64,000 nucleotides of DNA. It comes from Alistipes sp. (GTDB taxonomy: Bacteria > Bacteroidota > Bacteroidia > Bacteroidales > Rikenellaceae). Shown piece after piece: positions 42,311 to 50,561 of the stretch. The stretch is taken from assembly GCA_017621455.1 (NCBI GenBank), contig JAGATC010000020.1, positions 62,001 to 126,000 on the forward strand, given 5' to 3'. The notes under the pieces are model-generated. The model ran no database searches, was not told the origin of the DNA, and worked only from the letters and a program-made list of their open reading frames with translations. The position numbers and the translations under genes are program-made. The first letter of the stretch is position 1, and each line of letters opens with the position of its first letter.

Positions 42311-44383
42311 ATGAAAAGATTTATTAACTTTTTGAAGTTTGGTGTGTTGCCACTTTTCGCTCTCGCTCTTGTAGTGGGTTGTGAGGATGGCCCTAAGGAG
42401 GAGCCACAGGATGGCCCTGAGTTCGAGAAGGACTCAACCATCAAGCTTGGCAAGACTACTGTTAACGTAGGTGTTGGCGGTGGCTCACAGCTTCTTGAGT
42501 ACACTATCGAGAACCCTCACCAGGGTGAGAAGATTACTGCTGAGGCAGCTGCAGATTGGGTTAACGGCTTCAACTACGGTATCACAGGTGCTTTGCAGTT
42601 CAATGTAGATGCTAACGAGGGTTCTGAGCCCCGTGAGTGCTTGGTAACTGTTAAGTACCGTTTCGCTGAGGATGCAGTATTTACTGTAGTTCAGGGCGCT
42701 CGTACCAGCGCAGGTTTCAAGCTTGAGAATGTTACTTCTGACCTCTTCTCTTACACCGTAGATGTTATTCCCGATGACAAGACTGCTCCCTACATCGTTA
42801 TGTCGGCAGATGCTACCTACATCGTACAGTCTGGTTTTGAGACTCCTGAGGACTTCTATGAGGATGACATCTTCTACTTCGGTTGGTTGGGTCAGTTCTA
42901 CGGTATGGACGCTATAGGCGTTATGCAGGAGAGATCTCGTGTTGGTGACGAGCGTGGCATTACAATAGGTGACGCCGTATCTGGTATACCTCACACATTC
43001 TACTGCTACTATTTCGACTGGGCAACTGGCGCACTTATCTCTGACATTGCTATGTTCGAGATCGTAACCAAGGAGCCTGAGAAGATCGATGTTGAGTTCA
43101 ATGTTGAGTACACCGTAGATGGTCCCCTTGTAAAGGCTGATGTAACTCCCGTAGCCTACGATGGTCCTTACTACTTCGATATGCTTAACGGCCTTGTTGC
43201 TGACTCATACCTTGAGTCATTTGACTTCCTCAACAATGATCCCGCAGAGGCCACAGAGTACTACTGGTCTAACGCCGTATGGTCTATGGCGCAGAGTATG
43301 TTATACGATGAGATAGTATCATTCTACAACTGCCAGGGCAACTATGAGGATGGTACTCCCCGTAGCCACTATGAGTTCGAGCTCTTGGCTAACCACGACT
43401 ACTACCTCTTCGCATTTGCAATGGAGGAGCACGGTCTTCCCGCTTCTAAGCCTCAGATTGTAAAGATTACTACAGGCGACGTTGAGCCATCTGATAACGA
43501 GATTACTACATCTGTAACCAATGTTACTGCACAGAGCGCAACAATCAACTTCACAACAACCAACGATGACTACTACATCGCAGGTTGGGAGAAGGCTTCA
43601 GATTGGGCTACTTTCGGCAACAACGACGCTGAGCGTCAGGAGTACTTGCTCACTAACCGCTCTTACGAGCTTATCAAGGGCGACTACTCACAGAACGTTA
43701 TCGGCCTCGAGCCCGAGACTGACTACGTGCTCTACGCATTCGGTTCACGTGGTGGTGTAGCTACTACTGACTATATCGCTACAACAGCGTTCAAGACACG
43801 TAAGGTATCTGGCGGCTTGGCATCAGTTGAGATTGTGGACAATGGCTACTATGCAGCATCAGACCTTGCTACTGTTCCTGGCTTCGAGTTCTTCGGCAAC
43901 GAGTCATACAGCGGCAAGATGATTCTTCCTTTGGAGTTTAAGATCACTGGTGAGTACACTGCATTCTTCAGCACTACTTGGGATTGGACAGGCCGTAACG
44001 ACATCTATACTGATCAGCAGTATCGTGACAACCTCGTATGGAGTCTCAATGAGTATGGTACAATGAGCACTGATAAGAGCTACACTATCCTCACCAACGA
44101 CAGCTACTATGAGATTGTAGCATTGGTTGTTGACCAGTATGGTGACTTCAGCGACGTAGCTAAGCTCTGTGTTAGCACTTCATACGCTGGTGCTAAGACC
44201 GATCCAGCAGAGTTTGAGGCTTGGTGGAACGCTGGCAAGGAGGAGGGTCCTGGTCTTCAGAGCCTTAATTCAGAGCCTAAGCAGTTGTTCAAGAACAAGA
44301 TTCAGGGCAAGAAGGCTTCTGAGATGACCTTCGAGCGTGAGATGAGAGTTGTGGAGTTGGATGAGACTCCTGCAACACGCTAA
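42311..44383 (+). CDS. BACON-like exported lipoprotein, paralogue of the divergent neighbour
   Basis: A 690-residue protein. The lipoprotein signal ends LVVGC (Cys24) and is followed by EDGPKEEPQDGPE, an acidic run like surface-export signals. Residues about 45-135 resemble a BACON domain (TTVNVGVGGGSQLLEYTI, AAADWVNGFNYG, LVTVKYRFAEDAVFTVVQGA). Later modules parallel those of the neighbour: VTPVAYDGPYYFDM against IKPVNYDGKYYLDI, and LEPETDYVLYAFGSRGG against LKPETGYTVMAFGYYG. Codon choice (many GCT, GGT, ACT, TCT) looks more like tnaA than like the divergent gene, which suggests high expression. It has a perfect promoter and a terminator. Function unknown; surface adhesion or glycan capture is the likely class. 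Confidence 0.8.
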   Translation: MKRFINFLKFGVLPLFALALVVGCEDGPKEEPQDGPEFEKDSTIKLGKTTVNVGVGGGSQLLEYTIENPHQGEKITAEAAADWVNGFNYGITGALQFNVDANEGSEPRECLVTVKYRFAEDAVFTVVQGARTSAGFKLENVTSDLFSYTVDVIPDDKTAPYIVMSADATYIVQSGFETPEDFYEDDIFYFGWLGQFYGMDAIGVMQERSRVGDERGITIGDAVSGIPHTFYCYYFDWATGALISDIAMFEIVTKEPEKIDVEFNVEYTVDGPLVKADVTPVAYDGPYYFDMLNGLVADSYLESFDFLNNDPAEATEYYWSNAVWSMAQSMLYDEIVSFYNCQGNYEDGTPRSHYEFELLANHDYYLFAFAMEEHGLPASKPQIVKITTGDVEPSDNEITTSVTNVTAQSATINFTTTNDDYYIAGWEKASDWATFGNNDAERQEYLLTNRSYELIKGDYSQNVIGLEPETDYVLYAFGSRGGVATTDYIATTAFKTRKVSGGLASVEIVDNGYYAASDLATVPGFEFFGNESYSGKMILPLEFKITGEYTAFFSTTWDWTGRNDIYTDQQYRDNLVWSLNEYGTMSTDKSYTILTNDSYYEIVALVVDQYGDFSDVAKLCVSTSYAGAKTDPAEFEAWWNAGKEEGPGLQSLNSEPKQLFKNKIQGKKASEMTFEREMRVVELDETPATR

Positions 44384-44405
44384 TCATAGCTTAAGAGAGT
44401 AATTG

Positions 44406-44439
44406 AGTGGGGCTCGCCGTAAGGTGAAGCCCCACTTTC
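44406..44439 (+). terminator. Intrinsic terminator after the lipoprotein gene
   Basis: GTGGGGCT...AGCCCCAC arms with inner pairs (44406-44436) followed by TTT, 22 nt after the stop. Confidence 0.7.
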
Positions 44440-44459
44440 GTATTATCCTCTCCATAGCA

Positions 44460-44545
44460 ATTAAGAGCAAAGAGCAGAGAGCAAAGAGATAATAGAGAGA
44501 GGGAAGAGAGATAACAGTGATGATGCAGAGATAACGAGGAAAACG
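44460..44545 (+). repeat. Purine-rich low-complexity tract
   Basis: About 85 bp built from AGAGCAAAGAG-like and GAGAGAG units on the plus strand, with few pyrimidines. A shorter similar run (AGAGCAAAGAGGGAAGAG) lies at 49396-49413. No coding potential is seen. Confidence 0.55.
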
Positions 44546-44560
44546 CACCACCGAAAAATA

Positions 44561-44590
44561 TTGCTTATTGCTAATTTTTTTGTACCTTTG
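44561..44590 (+). promoter_or_regulatory. Promoter of the antiporter-SGNH-MBOAT-PAP2 operon
   Basis: TTG (44561-44563), 19 nt, TACCTTTG (44583-44590). Leader about 30 nt. Confidence 0.7.
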
Positions 44591-44627
44591 TAAATTAAAT
44601 CAATTCAATTCAATAAAGCAGATATAG

Positions 44628-45581
44628 ATGGAATATTTGATTCTTGTTGCAGCGTTGCTCCTTATCATAGTTGGTGCCTCGCTATTAACCGATGGCTCGG
44701 TGGCATTGGCTGAGCGTCTCCATGTTCCTGAGTTTATTGTGGGTCTTACCATAGTTGCTATAGGTACCTCGATGCCCGAGCTCACCGTCAGCTTTATTTC
44801 AGCAATAAATGGCGAGAGCGCCATGGCGATAGGTAATGTTGTAGGCTCCAACACGTTTAATGTGCTGGCGACCCTTGGTGTGTGTGCCCTGTTCTCGCCC
44901 ATACTCTTCACAAAGAGCAATATACGCCGCGATATTCCCATCTGCATTGCGGCAACCATAGCGCTGCTTGTGGTAACGACTATTAATGAGGATATTACAC
45001 GCCTTGAGGGCGTTATCCTACTGATGGGCTACATAGCAATGATAATCTTCACCATACGCGCCGATAAGAAGAGACAGCAGCCTGCGCCTCAGCTCGCGGA
45101 GGAGGAGCCTAAGAAGCAGATGCCCATCTGGCGTATACCTCTATGGATTATTCTCGGTTTGGGTGGCCTTATCTGGGGCGGTAGACTCTTTGTGGATAGT
45201 GCCACAGCTATTGCTCGTATGTGGGGCGTGCCCGAGTCTACTATCGCTATCACGCTCGTGGCGGGAGGTACATCTGTCCCCGAATTAGCTTCGAGCCTTG
45301 TGGCCATATTCAAGGGGCGTGCCTCGTTGGCATTGGGTAACGTCCTCGGCTCAAACATCGCCAACATTCTACTCATCCTCGGCGTATGTTCTACCATCAC
45401 GCCACTCGAGATGGGTAGCGTGACATCTGTCGACGTATATGTGACGCTTGCGGCTACAACCCTTGTGATGATTTCGGCGCTTGTCATTGGTCGCGATAAG
45501 ATGACCCGCTTCGAGGGTGTCATCTTCCTGCTATGCTATGTCGCATACGTCTACTACCTTGTTTCAACCACAGCCATTTAA
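44628..45581 (+). CDS. Calcium/sodium antiporter family protein (CaCA, YrbG type)
   Basis: A 317-residue membrane protein with about ten helices. It shows the two inverted alpha-repeats of the family: GLTIVAIGTSMPELTVSFISA in the first half and LVAGGTSVPELASSLVAI in the second, each with the ion-binding Glu. Each is followed by an AIGNVVGSNTFN or ALGNVLGSNIAN motif. It exchanges cations across the inner membrane; calcium specificity is inferred. It is the first gene of a tight four-gene operon (gaps 10, 18 and 18 nt). Confidence 0.92.
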   Translation: MEYLILVAALLLIIVGASLLTDGSVALAERLHVPEFIVGLTIVAIGTSMPELTVSFISAINGESAMAIGNVVGSNTFNVLATLGVCALFSPILFTKSNIRRDIPICIAATIALLVVTTINEDITRLEGVILLMGYIAMIIFTIRADKKRQQPAPQLAEEEPKKQMPIWRIPLWIILGLGGLIWGGRLFVDSATAIARMWGVPESTIAITLVAGGTSVPELASSLVAIFKGRASLALGNVLGSNIANILLILGVCSTITPLEMGSVTSVDVYVTLAATTLVMISALVIGRDKMTRFEGVIFLLCYVAYVYYLVSTTAI

Positions 45582-45591
45582 TTAGCATACC

Positions 45592-47199
45592 ATGAAGCGT
45601 ACCGCTATATTCGTAACAGCCGTAGTTGCCGGAGTTGTGGCACTGGGTCTTATCCCCTCGTTCACGCTCTTTGGCATGCCCGTGGAGAGTGTCGACATCT
45701 TCTCGGAGCTGCGCCCCGAGGATAACTCCGTAGAGGAGACTGTGGAGTATATCGCCGACTTTAATCAGTTGGAGCAGGAGATTGCTCATGCCGAGGCGCA
45801 TATCGCCGACACGGCAGCCCTTGCCGAGCCCATCCCTGTGCGTTATGAGTGGATTGTTAGTAGTGCCCCAGAGGTGCGTGCACCACGCCTACGCAGTGGC
45901 GACTTTGAGCAGATGGCAAATGTCGTGGACTTTGAGGACTTCGACACCCTGTCAACCACACGCTTAGATCGCTTCATCGATAAGCTCGCCTCGGGTAAGC
46001 CTGTACGTATCGCCTTTATGGGAGACTCGTTTGTTGAGGGTGACATCATCACCTGCGACCTGCGCGATATGCTTCAATCGCGCTATGGTGGTCGCGGCGT
46101 AGGCTTCGTCACGGCAGACATACCCTTTGCCACGGTGCGTAAGAGTGTCAAGCGTAGCTCGTCGGGGTGGAAGACATATAGTGTGATGAAGCCCAAGGAG
46201 GCACCTGAGGCTGTTCGCGAGAACTTCTTTATCGCGGGCTACTTGGCCGATGGTCGTAATGGGGCCACCACACGCTGGCAGGCGACAAATGCCTACCCCT
46301 CGCTCGACTCATGCTCTACGGCACGCATACTTCTTATGAGCCGCGACACAAGCCGTGTCGAGGTAGTCTTAGCAGATACACTCCGCCGAGAGTTTATGAT
46401 AGCTGGTGATGAGCGCGTACGCGAGATTTACGTTGAGGGGTGTGTCGACGACCTACGTCTGCGTCTGTTGGAGGGTAACGCCCTCTGCTATGGAGCCTCG
46501 ATGGAGGGTGAGGGAGGTGTCATCGTCGATAACTTCTCTATGCGTAGCAATAACGGCCACGCCATCTTCGGCACGAGTGCCTCGGTAAACCGACAGATTG
46601 ACGAGATGCTCGGCTACGACCTTGTGGTACTACAATATGGTCTTAATATCATGCAGCAGGGTCAGCGTGGCTATAGCCGCTACCGCGACCAGGTGTGCAA
46701 CATGATTGCCTATGCCGAGCGTTGCTTCCCCAATGCTGCCATTGTGGTTGTGGGCGTTAGTGACCGCTGGATTAAGAATACGGAGACCGCAAAGTATGAG
46801 CCTATAGGCTCTGTGGATGCGCTGACGTCGTATCAGCGTGCTGCGGCAGATAGCTGCAATGTCGCCTTCTGGAATACCTCGCGCGTTATGTATAATCTCG
46901 GAGGCATGCCCGCCTTTGTGTCAAATGGCTGGGCTGCAAAGGACTATACGCATATCAACTATGCCGGCGGCAAGCGTATAGCCAAGGCCTTTGTCGAGTC
47001 TATAAACCTGCGTGTTCGTGCTAATCTTCGGGAGCGCGAGAGGGCTGATAGCCTCAGTCGTGAGTTAGAGGCGCGAAAGGTTGAACAGATAAGGATTAGC
47101 AGCCGCCCCTTCGAGTCGGAGGCCGATAGCAACCATGTCGCAATGCCCTTAGTTGCACCCATAGTGGTGGAGAGCGTTGACTCGCAGGAGGAGATGTAA
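45592..47199 (+). CDS. SGNH/GDSL-type hydrolase, exported (partner of MBOAT acyltransferase)
   Basis: A 535-residue protein with an N-terminal membrane anchor or signal (AIFVTAVVAGVVALGLIPSF). The SGNH core has IAFMGDSFVEGD (nucleophile Ser, block I), VVLQYGLNIM (block III-like, with Asn) and DYTHINYAGG near the C-terminus, which holds the Asp-x-x-His of block V. The long C-terminal tail is charged and helical. With an MBOAT gene 18 nt downstream it most likely takes part in O-acylation or de-acylation of an envelope polysaccharide, as in alginate- or peptidoglycan-type systems. The substrate is unknown. Confidence 0.82.
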   Translation: MKRTAIFVTAVVAGVVALGLIPSFTLFGMPVESVDIFSELRPEDNSVEETVEYIADFNQLEQEIAHAEAHIADTAALAEPIPVRYEWIVSSAPEVRAPRLRSGDFEQMANVVDFEDFDTLSTTRLDRFIDKLASGKPVRIAFMGDSFVEGDIITCDLRDMLQSRYGGRGVGFVTADIPFATVRKSVKRSSSGWKTYSVMKPKEAPEAVRENFFIAGYLADGRNGATTRWQATNAYPSLDSCSTARILLMSRDTSRVEVVLADTLRREFMIAGDERVREIYVEGCVDDLRLRLLEGNALCYGASMEGEGGVIVDNFSMRSNNGHAIFGTSASVNRQIDEMLGYDLVVLQYGLNIMQQGQRGYSRYRDQVCNMIAYAERCFPNAAIVVVGVSDRWIKNTETAKYEPIGSVDALTSYQRAAADSCNVAFWNTSRVMYNLGGMPAFVSNGWAAKDYTHINYAGGKRIAKAFVESINLRVRANLRERERADSLSRELEARKVEQIRISSRPFESEADSNHVAMPLVAPIVVESVDSQEEM

Positions 47200-47217
47200 C
47201 GATAGAGGAGGTAGGGT

Positions 47218-48777
47218 ATGTGGGATTTCCTGAAGTTCGATGGTGATGTATGGCAGCGTGTGGTGTCGCTCTTAGAGTATGACCCCACCTCGCCTCTTAC
47301 GCTCACCACAGGCTTTTTCCTCTTCGCCTTTCTAATCTTTGTTGTGGGCTATGCTCTTGTCAAGCACCGCCCCAACCTGCGCACATGGTATGTGACGCTC
47401 TTTTCGCTCTACTTCTACTATAAGCTCTCAGGACTGTACATACTGCTTTTAGGTGGCGTAGCTCTCAGCGACTACCTCATCGGTAGGCGCGTGGCGCGTA
47501 GCCGTGACCATGGGCGTAGTACGCGTGGTTGGGTGGCGCTTAGTGTCGTTATAAACGTCGCTATCCTTGCCTACTTCAAGGCTTCGGGCTTCTTTGCAGA
47601 TGTGCTGAGCAACATTTATGTCGATGGTGTGCTTAACTGGGAGGGTGTTGTGGTGCCTGCAGGTGTCTCGTTCTTTGTGTTTCAGTCTATTGCCTATGTC
47701 GTCGACATATCTCGTGGCACAATACAGCCATTGAGACGTTATGTGGACTACCTCTTTTTGCTGTCGTTCTTTCCGAAGATGTTCCTCGGCCCACTGGTTA
47801 AGGCTAAGGAGTTCATTCCGCAGATTGAGGCCCGCGATGTCACAGTCACGCGCGAGGAGTTTGGGCGCGCTGTTACGCTTATCGCCGGTGGCCTTATTAA
47901 GTATGCAGTTATAGCCTCATCGCTTGGAGCTTTGTTCGTCAACCCCGCCTTTAAGGGTGAACTGGGTGATAGTGGCGTCGTGGCACTATTGGCTGTGTAT
48001 GGCTTCACGCTACAGATATACTGCGACTTCTCGGGTTACTCCGATATAGCTGTGGGCGTGGCACTTATCCTTGGCTTTAAGCTCCCGGATAACTTCGATG
48101 CGCCGTATAAGTCGGCTACCATCACGGAGTTCTGGCGTAGGTGGCATATCTCGCTCTCGACATGGCTTCGTGAGTACCTATATATCTCGCTCGGTGGTAA
48201 TCGTCGTGGCTCGCTACGCACCTACTGGAACCTCTTCCTAACGATGGTGCTCGGTGGCTTGTGGCACGGCGTTAGTATATGCTATATGGCATGGGGTGTA
48301 CTCCATGGCGTGGCTCTGGCACTACATAAGGTGTGGCTTAAGGTGGTGCCCAAGGCTAAGAAGGTGGGTGCAGATATGCGTCCCGTGTGGAGGGTTCTGT
48401 CCACGCTCCTTACGTTCCATATTGTCGCCTTTGGCTGGCTGCTCTTCGCCTCGGCACAGCAGGCTCCAGGCTTGGGCGAGGATTACCACTTAGCTGTGGA
48501 TATGCTCTCGCGTATCACCTCTAACTTCTCGTTTAGCGATGTCATCTCTGCTATCGAGGCCTCGGGTATGGCTTGTGTGATTATGGTTGTGGGCTACGTT
48601 ATGCACTTCTTGCCTAAGAGTGTCAATGGCTTTGCTCAGCGTATGGTTACACGCAGTGGCTTTGTGGGTCAGTGGCTGCTTATCGTTGTGGTGGTGTGGA
48701 TTGTGATGCAGTGTAGTGCTATGCTTATGGCAGAGACGGGCGTGGCCGCTGGACTGCCTATGTATGCTGATTATTAA
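47218..48777 (+). CDS. MBOAT family O-acyltransferase
   Basis: A 519-residue polytopic membrane protein. Family signatures are VVPAGVSFFVFQSIAYVVDI, the CDFSGYSDIAVG block, ITEFWRRWHISLSTWLREYLYI (split around WRRWHIS) and the catalytic His350 in GGLWHGVS. The closest known relatives are the AlgI/PatA/DltB group that carry acyl groups across the membrane for O-acetylation of cell-surface polymers. The upstream SGNH protein is its natural periplasmic partner. Confidence 0.92.
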   Translation: MWDFLKFDGDVWQRVVSLLEYDPTSPLTLTTGFFLFAFLIFVVGYALVKHRPNLRTWYVTLFSLYFYYKLSGLYILLLGGVALSDYLIGRRVARSRDHGRSTRGWVALSVVINVAILAYFKASGFFADVLSNIYVDGVLNWEGVVVPAGVSFFVFQSIAYVVDISRGTIQPLRRYVDYLFLLSFFPKMFLGPLVKAKEFIPQIEARDVTVTREEFGRAVTLIAGGLIKYAVIASSLGALFVNPAFKGELGDSGVVALLAVYGFTLQIYCDFSGYSDIAVGVALILGFKLPDNFDAPYKSATITEFWRRWHISLSTWLREYLYISLGGNRRGSLRTYWNLFLTMVLGGLWHGVSICYMAWGVLHGVALALHKVWLKVVPKAKKVGADMRPVWRVLSTLLTFHIVAFGWLLFASAQQAPGLGEDYHLAVDMLSRITSNFSFSDVISAIEASGMACVIMVVGYVMHFLPKSVNGFAQRMVTRSGFVGQWLLIVVVVWIVMQCSAMLMAETGVAAGLPMYADY

Positions 48778-48795
48778 TGTGATACATTTTACCGT

Positions 48796-49398
48796 ATGAA
48801 TAACGTAACGTGGGATTGGTCTCTGTTTGAGGCTCTTAACTTCGATGGTCCATCGTGGCTCGATAGCTTTATGAGCGCTGCCACAGGAATGAAGATGTGG
48901 ATACCGTTGTACGTGCTTATCCTCTACCTTGTGTGGCGACGTTACTCATGGCGTGGTCTTGCAGCCTTTGTCGTGGCTATTGGTGTTGCAATCTTGTGTG
49001 CCGACCTTGTTGCGGGCATCTTCAAGCATCAGGGTCCATTGAAGGATGTGTGGGAGTCGTTCCCTGCGCGTCTACGCCCTCTGCATACGCCTGAGGGTGT
49101 GGATGTTGCCACTAATGGCTACTTCACTAAGAACCTCTATGGCACGGTCTCAGGCCATACCTCTACCATTGTTGCCATCACACTTCTGTCGTGTATGGCA
49201 ATTAAGAGAAGGTGGTTTACTGTCGTTATGATTGCTGTGGCACTGCTTATATGCTATTCGCGCATATACCTTGCCTGCCACTTCCCACAAGATATTCTGC
49301 TTGGAGCCCTTGTCGGCACTGCTTCGGGCTTCGCGGGGTGGGGTATCTTTGTCGCCATCAATCGTTGGGTAGAGAAGGCGCGTAAAGAGAGAGCATAG
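48796..49398 (+). CDS. PAP2 superfamily lipid phosphatase
   Basis: A 200-residue membrane protein with the three phosphatase motifs: KDVWESFPARLRP (KxnRP), GTVSGHTS (SGH) and SRIYLACHFPQD (SRxnHxnD). It could remove phosphate from phosphatidic acid, lipid A or undecaprenyl diphosphate at the periplasmic face; the role as undecaprenyl pyrophosphatase would fit the envelope-glycan context of the operon. It is the last of four tightly spaced genes. The C-terminus runs into a purine-rich sequence. Confidence 0.92.
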   Translation: MNNVTWDWSLFEALNFDGPSWLDSFMSAATGMKMWIPLYVLILYLVWRRYSWRGLAAFVVAIGVAILCADLVAGIFKHQGPLKDVWESFPARLRPLHTPEGVDVATNGYFTKNLYGTVSGHTSTIVAITLLSCMAIKRRWFTVVMIAVALLICYSRIYLACHFPQDILLGALVGTASGFAGWGIFVAINRWVEKARKERA

Positions 49399-49596
49399 AG
49401 CAAAGAGGGAAGAGACTCTGATTATACTATCATACTGATTGCCAGATTCTTCGCTATGCCTATAATGACAGAGCGCGCGGGATGAAAGGGCGAGTGTCAC
49501 ACGGGTATTAAAAATAATACCCGCGAACGTAAGGGGTGATTGCTCGTGTGTTTGTCATCCTGGGCGAAGTGCCCTTTTCCCCATTGTCATCTCTAT
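49399..49596. other. Gene-free segment with several REP-like palindromes
   Basis: It holds CAGATTCTTCGCTATG...ATAATGACA (49444-49471), which looks like the common GATTCTTCGCT...AATGACA repeat of many bacteria, then small inverted repeat copy B, then TTGTCATCCTGGGCGAAGTGC (about 49553-49574), also REP-like. No ORF. Confidence 0.55.
49495..49526 (+). repeat. Small inverted repeat, copy B
   Basis: CACGGGTATTAAAAATAATACCCGCGA. Arms GGGTATT and AATACCC pair perfectly. Copy A is at 30191-30220. Confidence 0.55.
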
Positions 49597-49706
49597 GCTT
49601 ATGGGGTATTCCCCCGACACTACACGTACATGAGTGCCGTATAAAAACACAAAAACCACTCAGCAACTGAGTGGCTTATGGTTAGTGGGAGCAAAGGGAT
49701 TCGAAC
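49597..49706. repeat. 110-bp direct repeat, left copy (contains tRNA-Val 3' fragment)
   Basis: Identical over 110 bases to 49921-50030. On the minus strand it carries the last 21 bases of the tRNA-Val gene plus its terminator hairpin (49656-49674). Beyond 49706 the sequence no longer matches a tRNA body, so this is a fragment and not a second tRNA. Confidence 0.9.
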
Positions 49707-49920
49707 TTCGGCAGCTGTCGAAGTGGAGCCGATACCGCATATAGCGGAGGGCTTAAGCCCGAGCAATATACAAATCTCCTATCGGCTCAACCCCCACCCC
49801 GTTCTAACTCGCTATGCTGCCACAATATAGTTGATGTGTGGAGTAGTGTCGTAAGCTTTAGCTTCAAGCAAAGAGATGGAGACATTGCATATTGTATATG
49901 CAAGATGTCTCCATCTCTTT
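49707..49920. other. 214-bp segment between the two direct repeats
   Basis: No ORF of note. It contains AGCCGATA...TATCGGCT arms (about 49727-49788) and ends with a very strong hairpin at 49869-49921 (16-bp perfect outer stem, then TGCATA/TATGCA). It may be a remnant of an integrated element or rearranged tRNA array. Confidence 0.5.
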
Positions 49921-50030
49921 GCTTATGGGGTATTCCCCCGACACTACACGTACATGAGTGCCGTATAAAAACACAAAAACCACTCAGCAACTGAGTGGCT
50001 TATGGTTAGTGGGAGCAAAGGGATTCGAAC
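49921..50030. repeat. 110-bp direct repeat, right copy (joined to the intact tRNA-Val)
   Basis: Identical to 49597-49706. On the minus strand it is the 3' end of the intact tRNA-Val gene and the downstream terminator. Confidence 0.9.
49963..49998 (-). terminator. Terminator of tRNA-Val
   Basis: On the minus strand CCACTCAG...CTGAGTGG (49998-49980) is followed by GTTTTTGTGTTTTTAT. Duplicated within the left repeat copy. Confidence 0.75.
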
Positions 50031-50084
50031 CCCTGACCCTCTGCTTGTAAGGCAGATGCTCTGAACCAGCTGAGCTATGCTCCC
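50010..50084 (-). tRNA. tRNA-Val (anticodon UAC)
   Basis: A 75-nt gene. Acceptor GGGAGCA pairs with TGCTCCC; D-arm AGCTCAGCTGG; anticodon arm CTGCCTTACAAGCAG (anticodon TAC); T-arm GGGGTTCGAATCCC; discriminator A. CCA is not encoded. A consensus promoter lies just upstream. Confidence 0.97.
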
Positions 50085-50106
50085 GTTTTGTTAAGGCTCG
50101 GGACTG

Positions 50107-50137
50107 CAAAGGTAAACATTATTTTTTATTCTGCAAA
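50107..50137 (-). promoter_or_regulatory. Promoter of tRNA-Val
   Basis: On the minus strand TTTG (50137-50134), 19 nt, TACCTTTG (50114-50107): exact consensus. Transcription starts about 16 nt before the tRNA. Confidence 0.8.
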
Positions 50138-50351
50138 TTTTTCGATAAGTTTTTTTCCAAAGGGTCTTGTCATCATTCGAAGCTTGACCTCATCGTCTGC
50201 TCATCGTAGGCTTGGCATTTTCCTCCACCTCCTATGGCCTTAGCCATTTTGCAGGCGTCGTAACCACTGGTTACGCTCTTCATGCTCGGTCGAAGCTACT
50301 CGCCTCAAACCATTTTGCTACCTCTCTCTTTGTGCGTCCCTCGCACTTTAG
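50138..50351. other. Intergenic segment between tRNA-Asn and tRNA-Val
   Basis: No ORF or recognised RNA. It contains a perfect small palindrome CGTAACC-ACT-GGTTACG (50259-50275) and a GTGCG/CGCAC hairpin just after tRNA-Asn that may act in 3' processing or termination. Confidence 0.4.
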
Positions 50352-50425
50352 CGCCTGAACAAGGACTTGAACCTAGGACCCCATGATTAACAGTCATGTG
50401 CTCTAACCAACTGAGCTATTCAGGC
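50352..50425 (-). tRNA. tRNA-Asn (anticodon GUU)
   Basis: A 74-nt gene. Acceptor GCCTGAA pairs with TTCAGGC, discriminator G; D-arm TAGCTCAGTTGGTTAGAGC; anticodon arm ATGACTGTTAATCAT (GTT); T-loop GGTTCAAGTCC. CCA is not encoded. Confidence 0.97.
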
Positions 50426-50458
50426 ATTGTAAAAGAACGTTATCTTTCGATTGCGGTG

Positions 50459-50489
50459 CAAAGGTAAGGCAATTTTTTTATTCTGCAAA
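50459..50489 (-). promoter_or_regulatory. Promoter of tRNA-Asn
   Basis: On the minus strand TTTG (50489-50486), 19 nt, TACCTTTG (50466-50459): exact consensus, and nearly the same wording as the tRNA-Val promoter. Confidence 0.8.
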
Positions 50490-50523
50490 TAATTTTCGAA
50501 AAAAAGTTCAAAAAAAAATAATA

Positions 50524-50557
50524 TTTGCCCTAAAATCGTTCTTATATCATATCTTTG
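50524..50557 (+). promoter_or_regulatory. Promoter abutting the DUF1573 gene start
   Basis: TTTG (50524-50527), 22 nt, TATCTTTG (50550-50557). The ATG at 50562 is only five bases beyond the box, so transcription would start at or very near the start codon, a leaderless message. Confidence 0.5.
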
Positions 50558-50561
50558 TAGT

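Noticed and set aside
49683..49760. A second tRNA gene in the left copy of the 110-bp repeat
   Set aside because: Only the 3' 21 bases match; no T-stem partner, anticodon arm or 5' acceptor strand follows.
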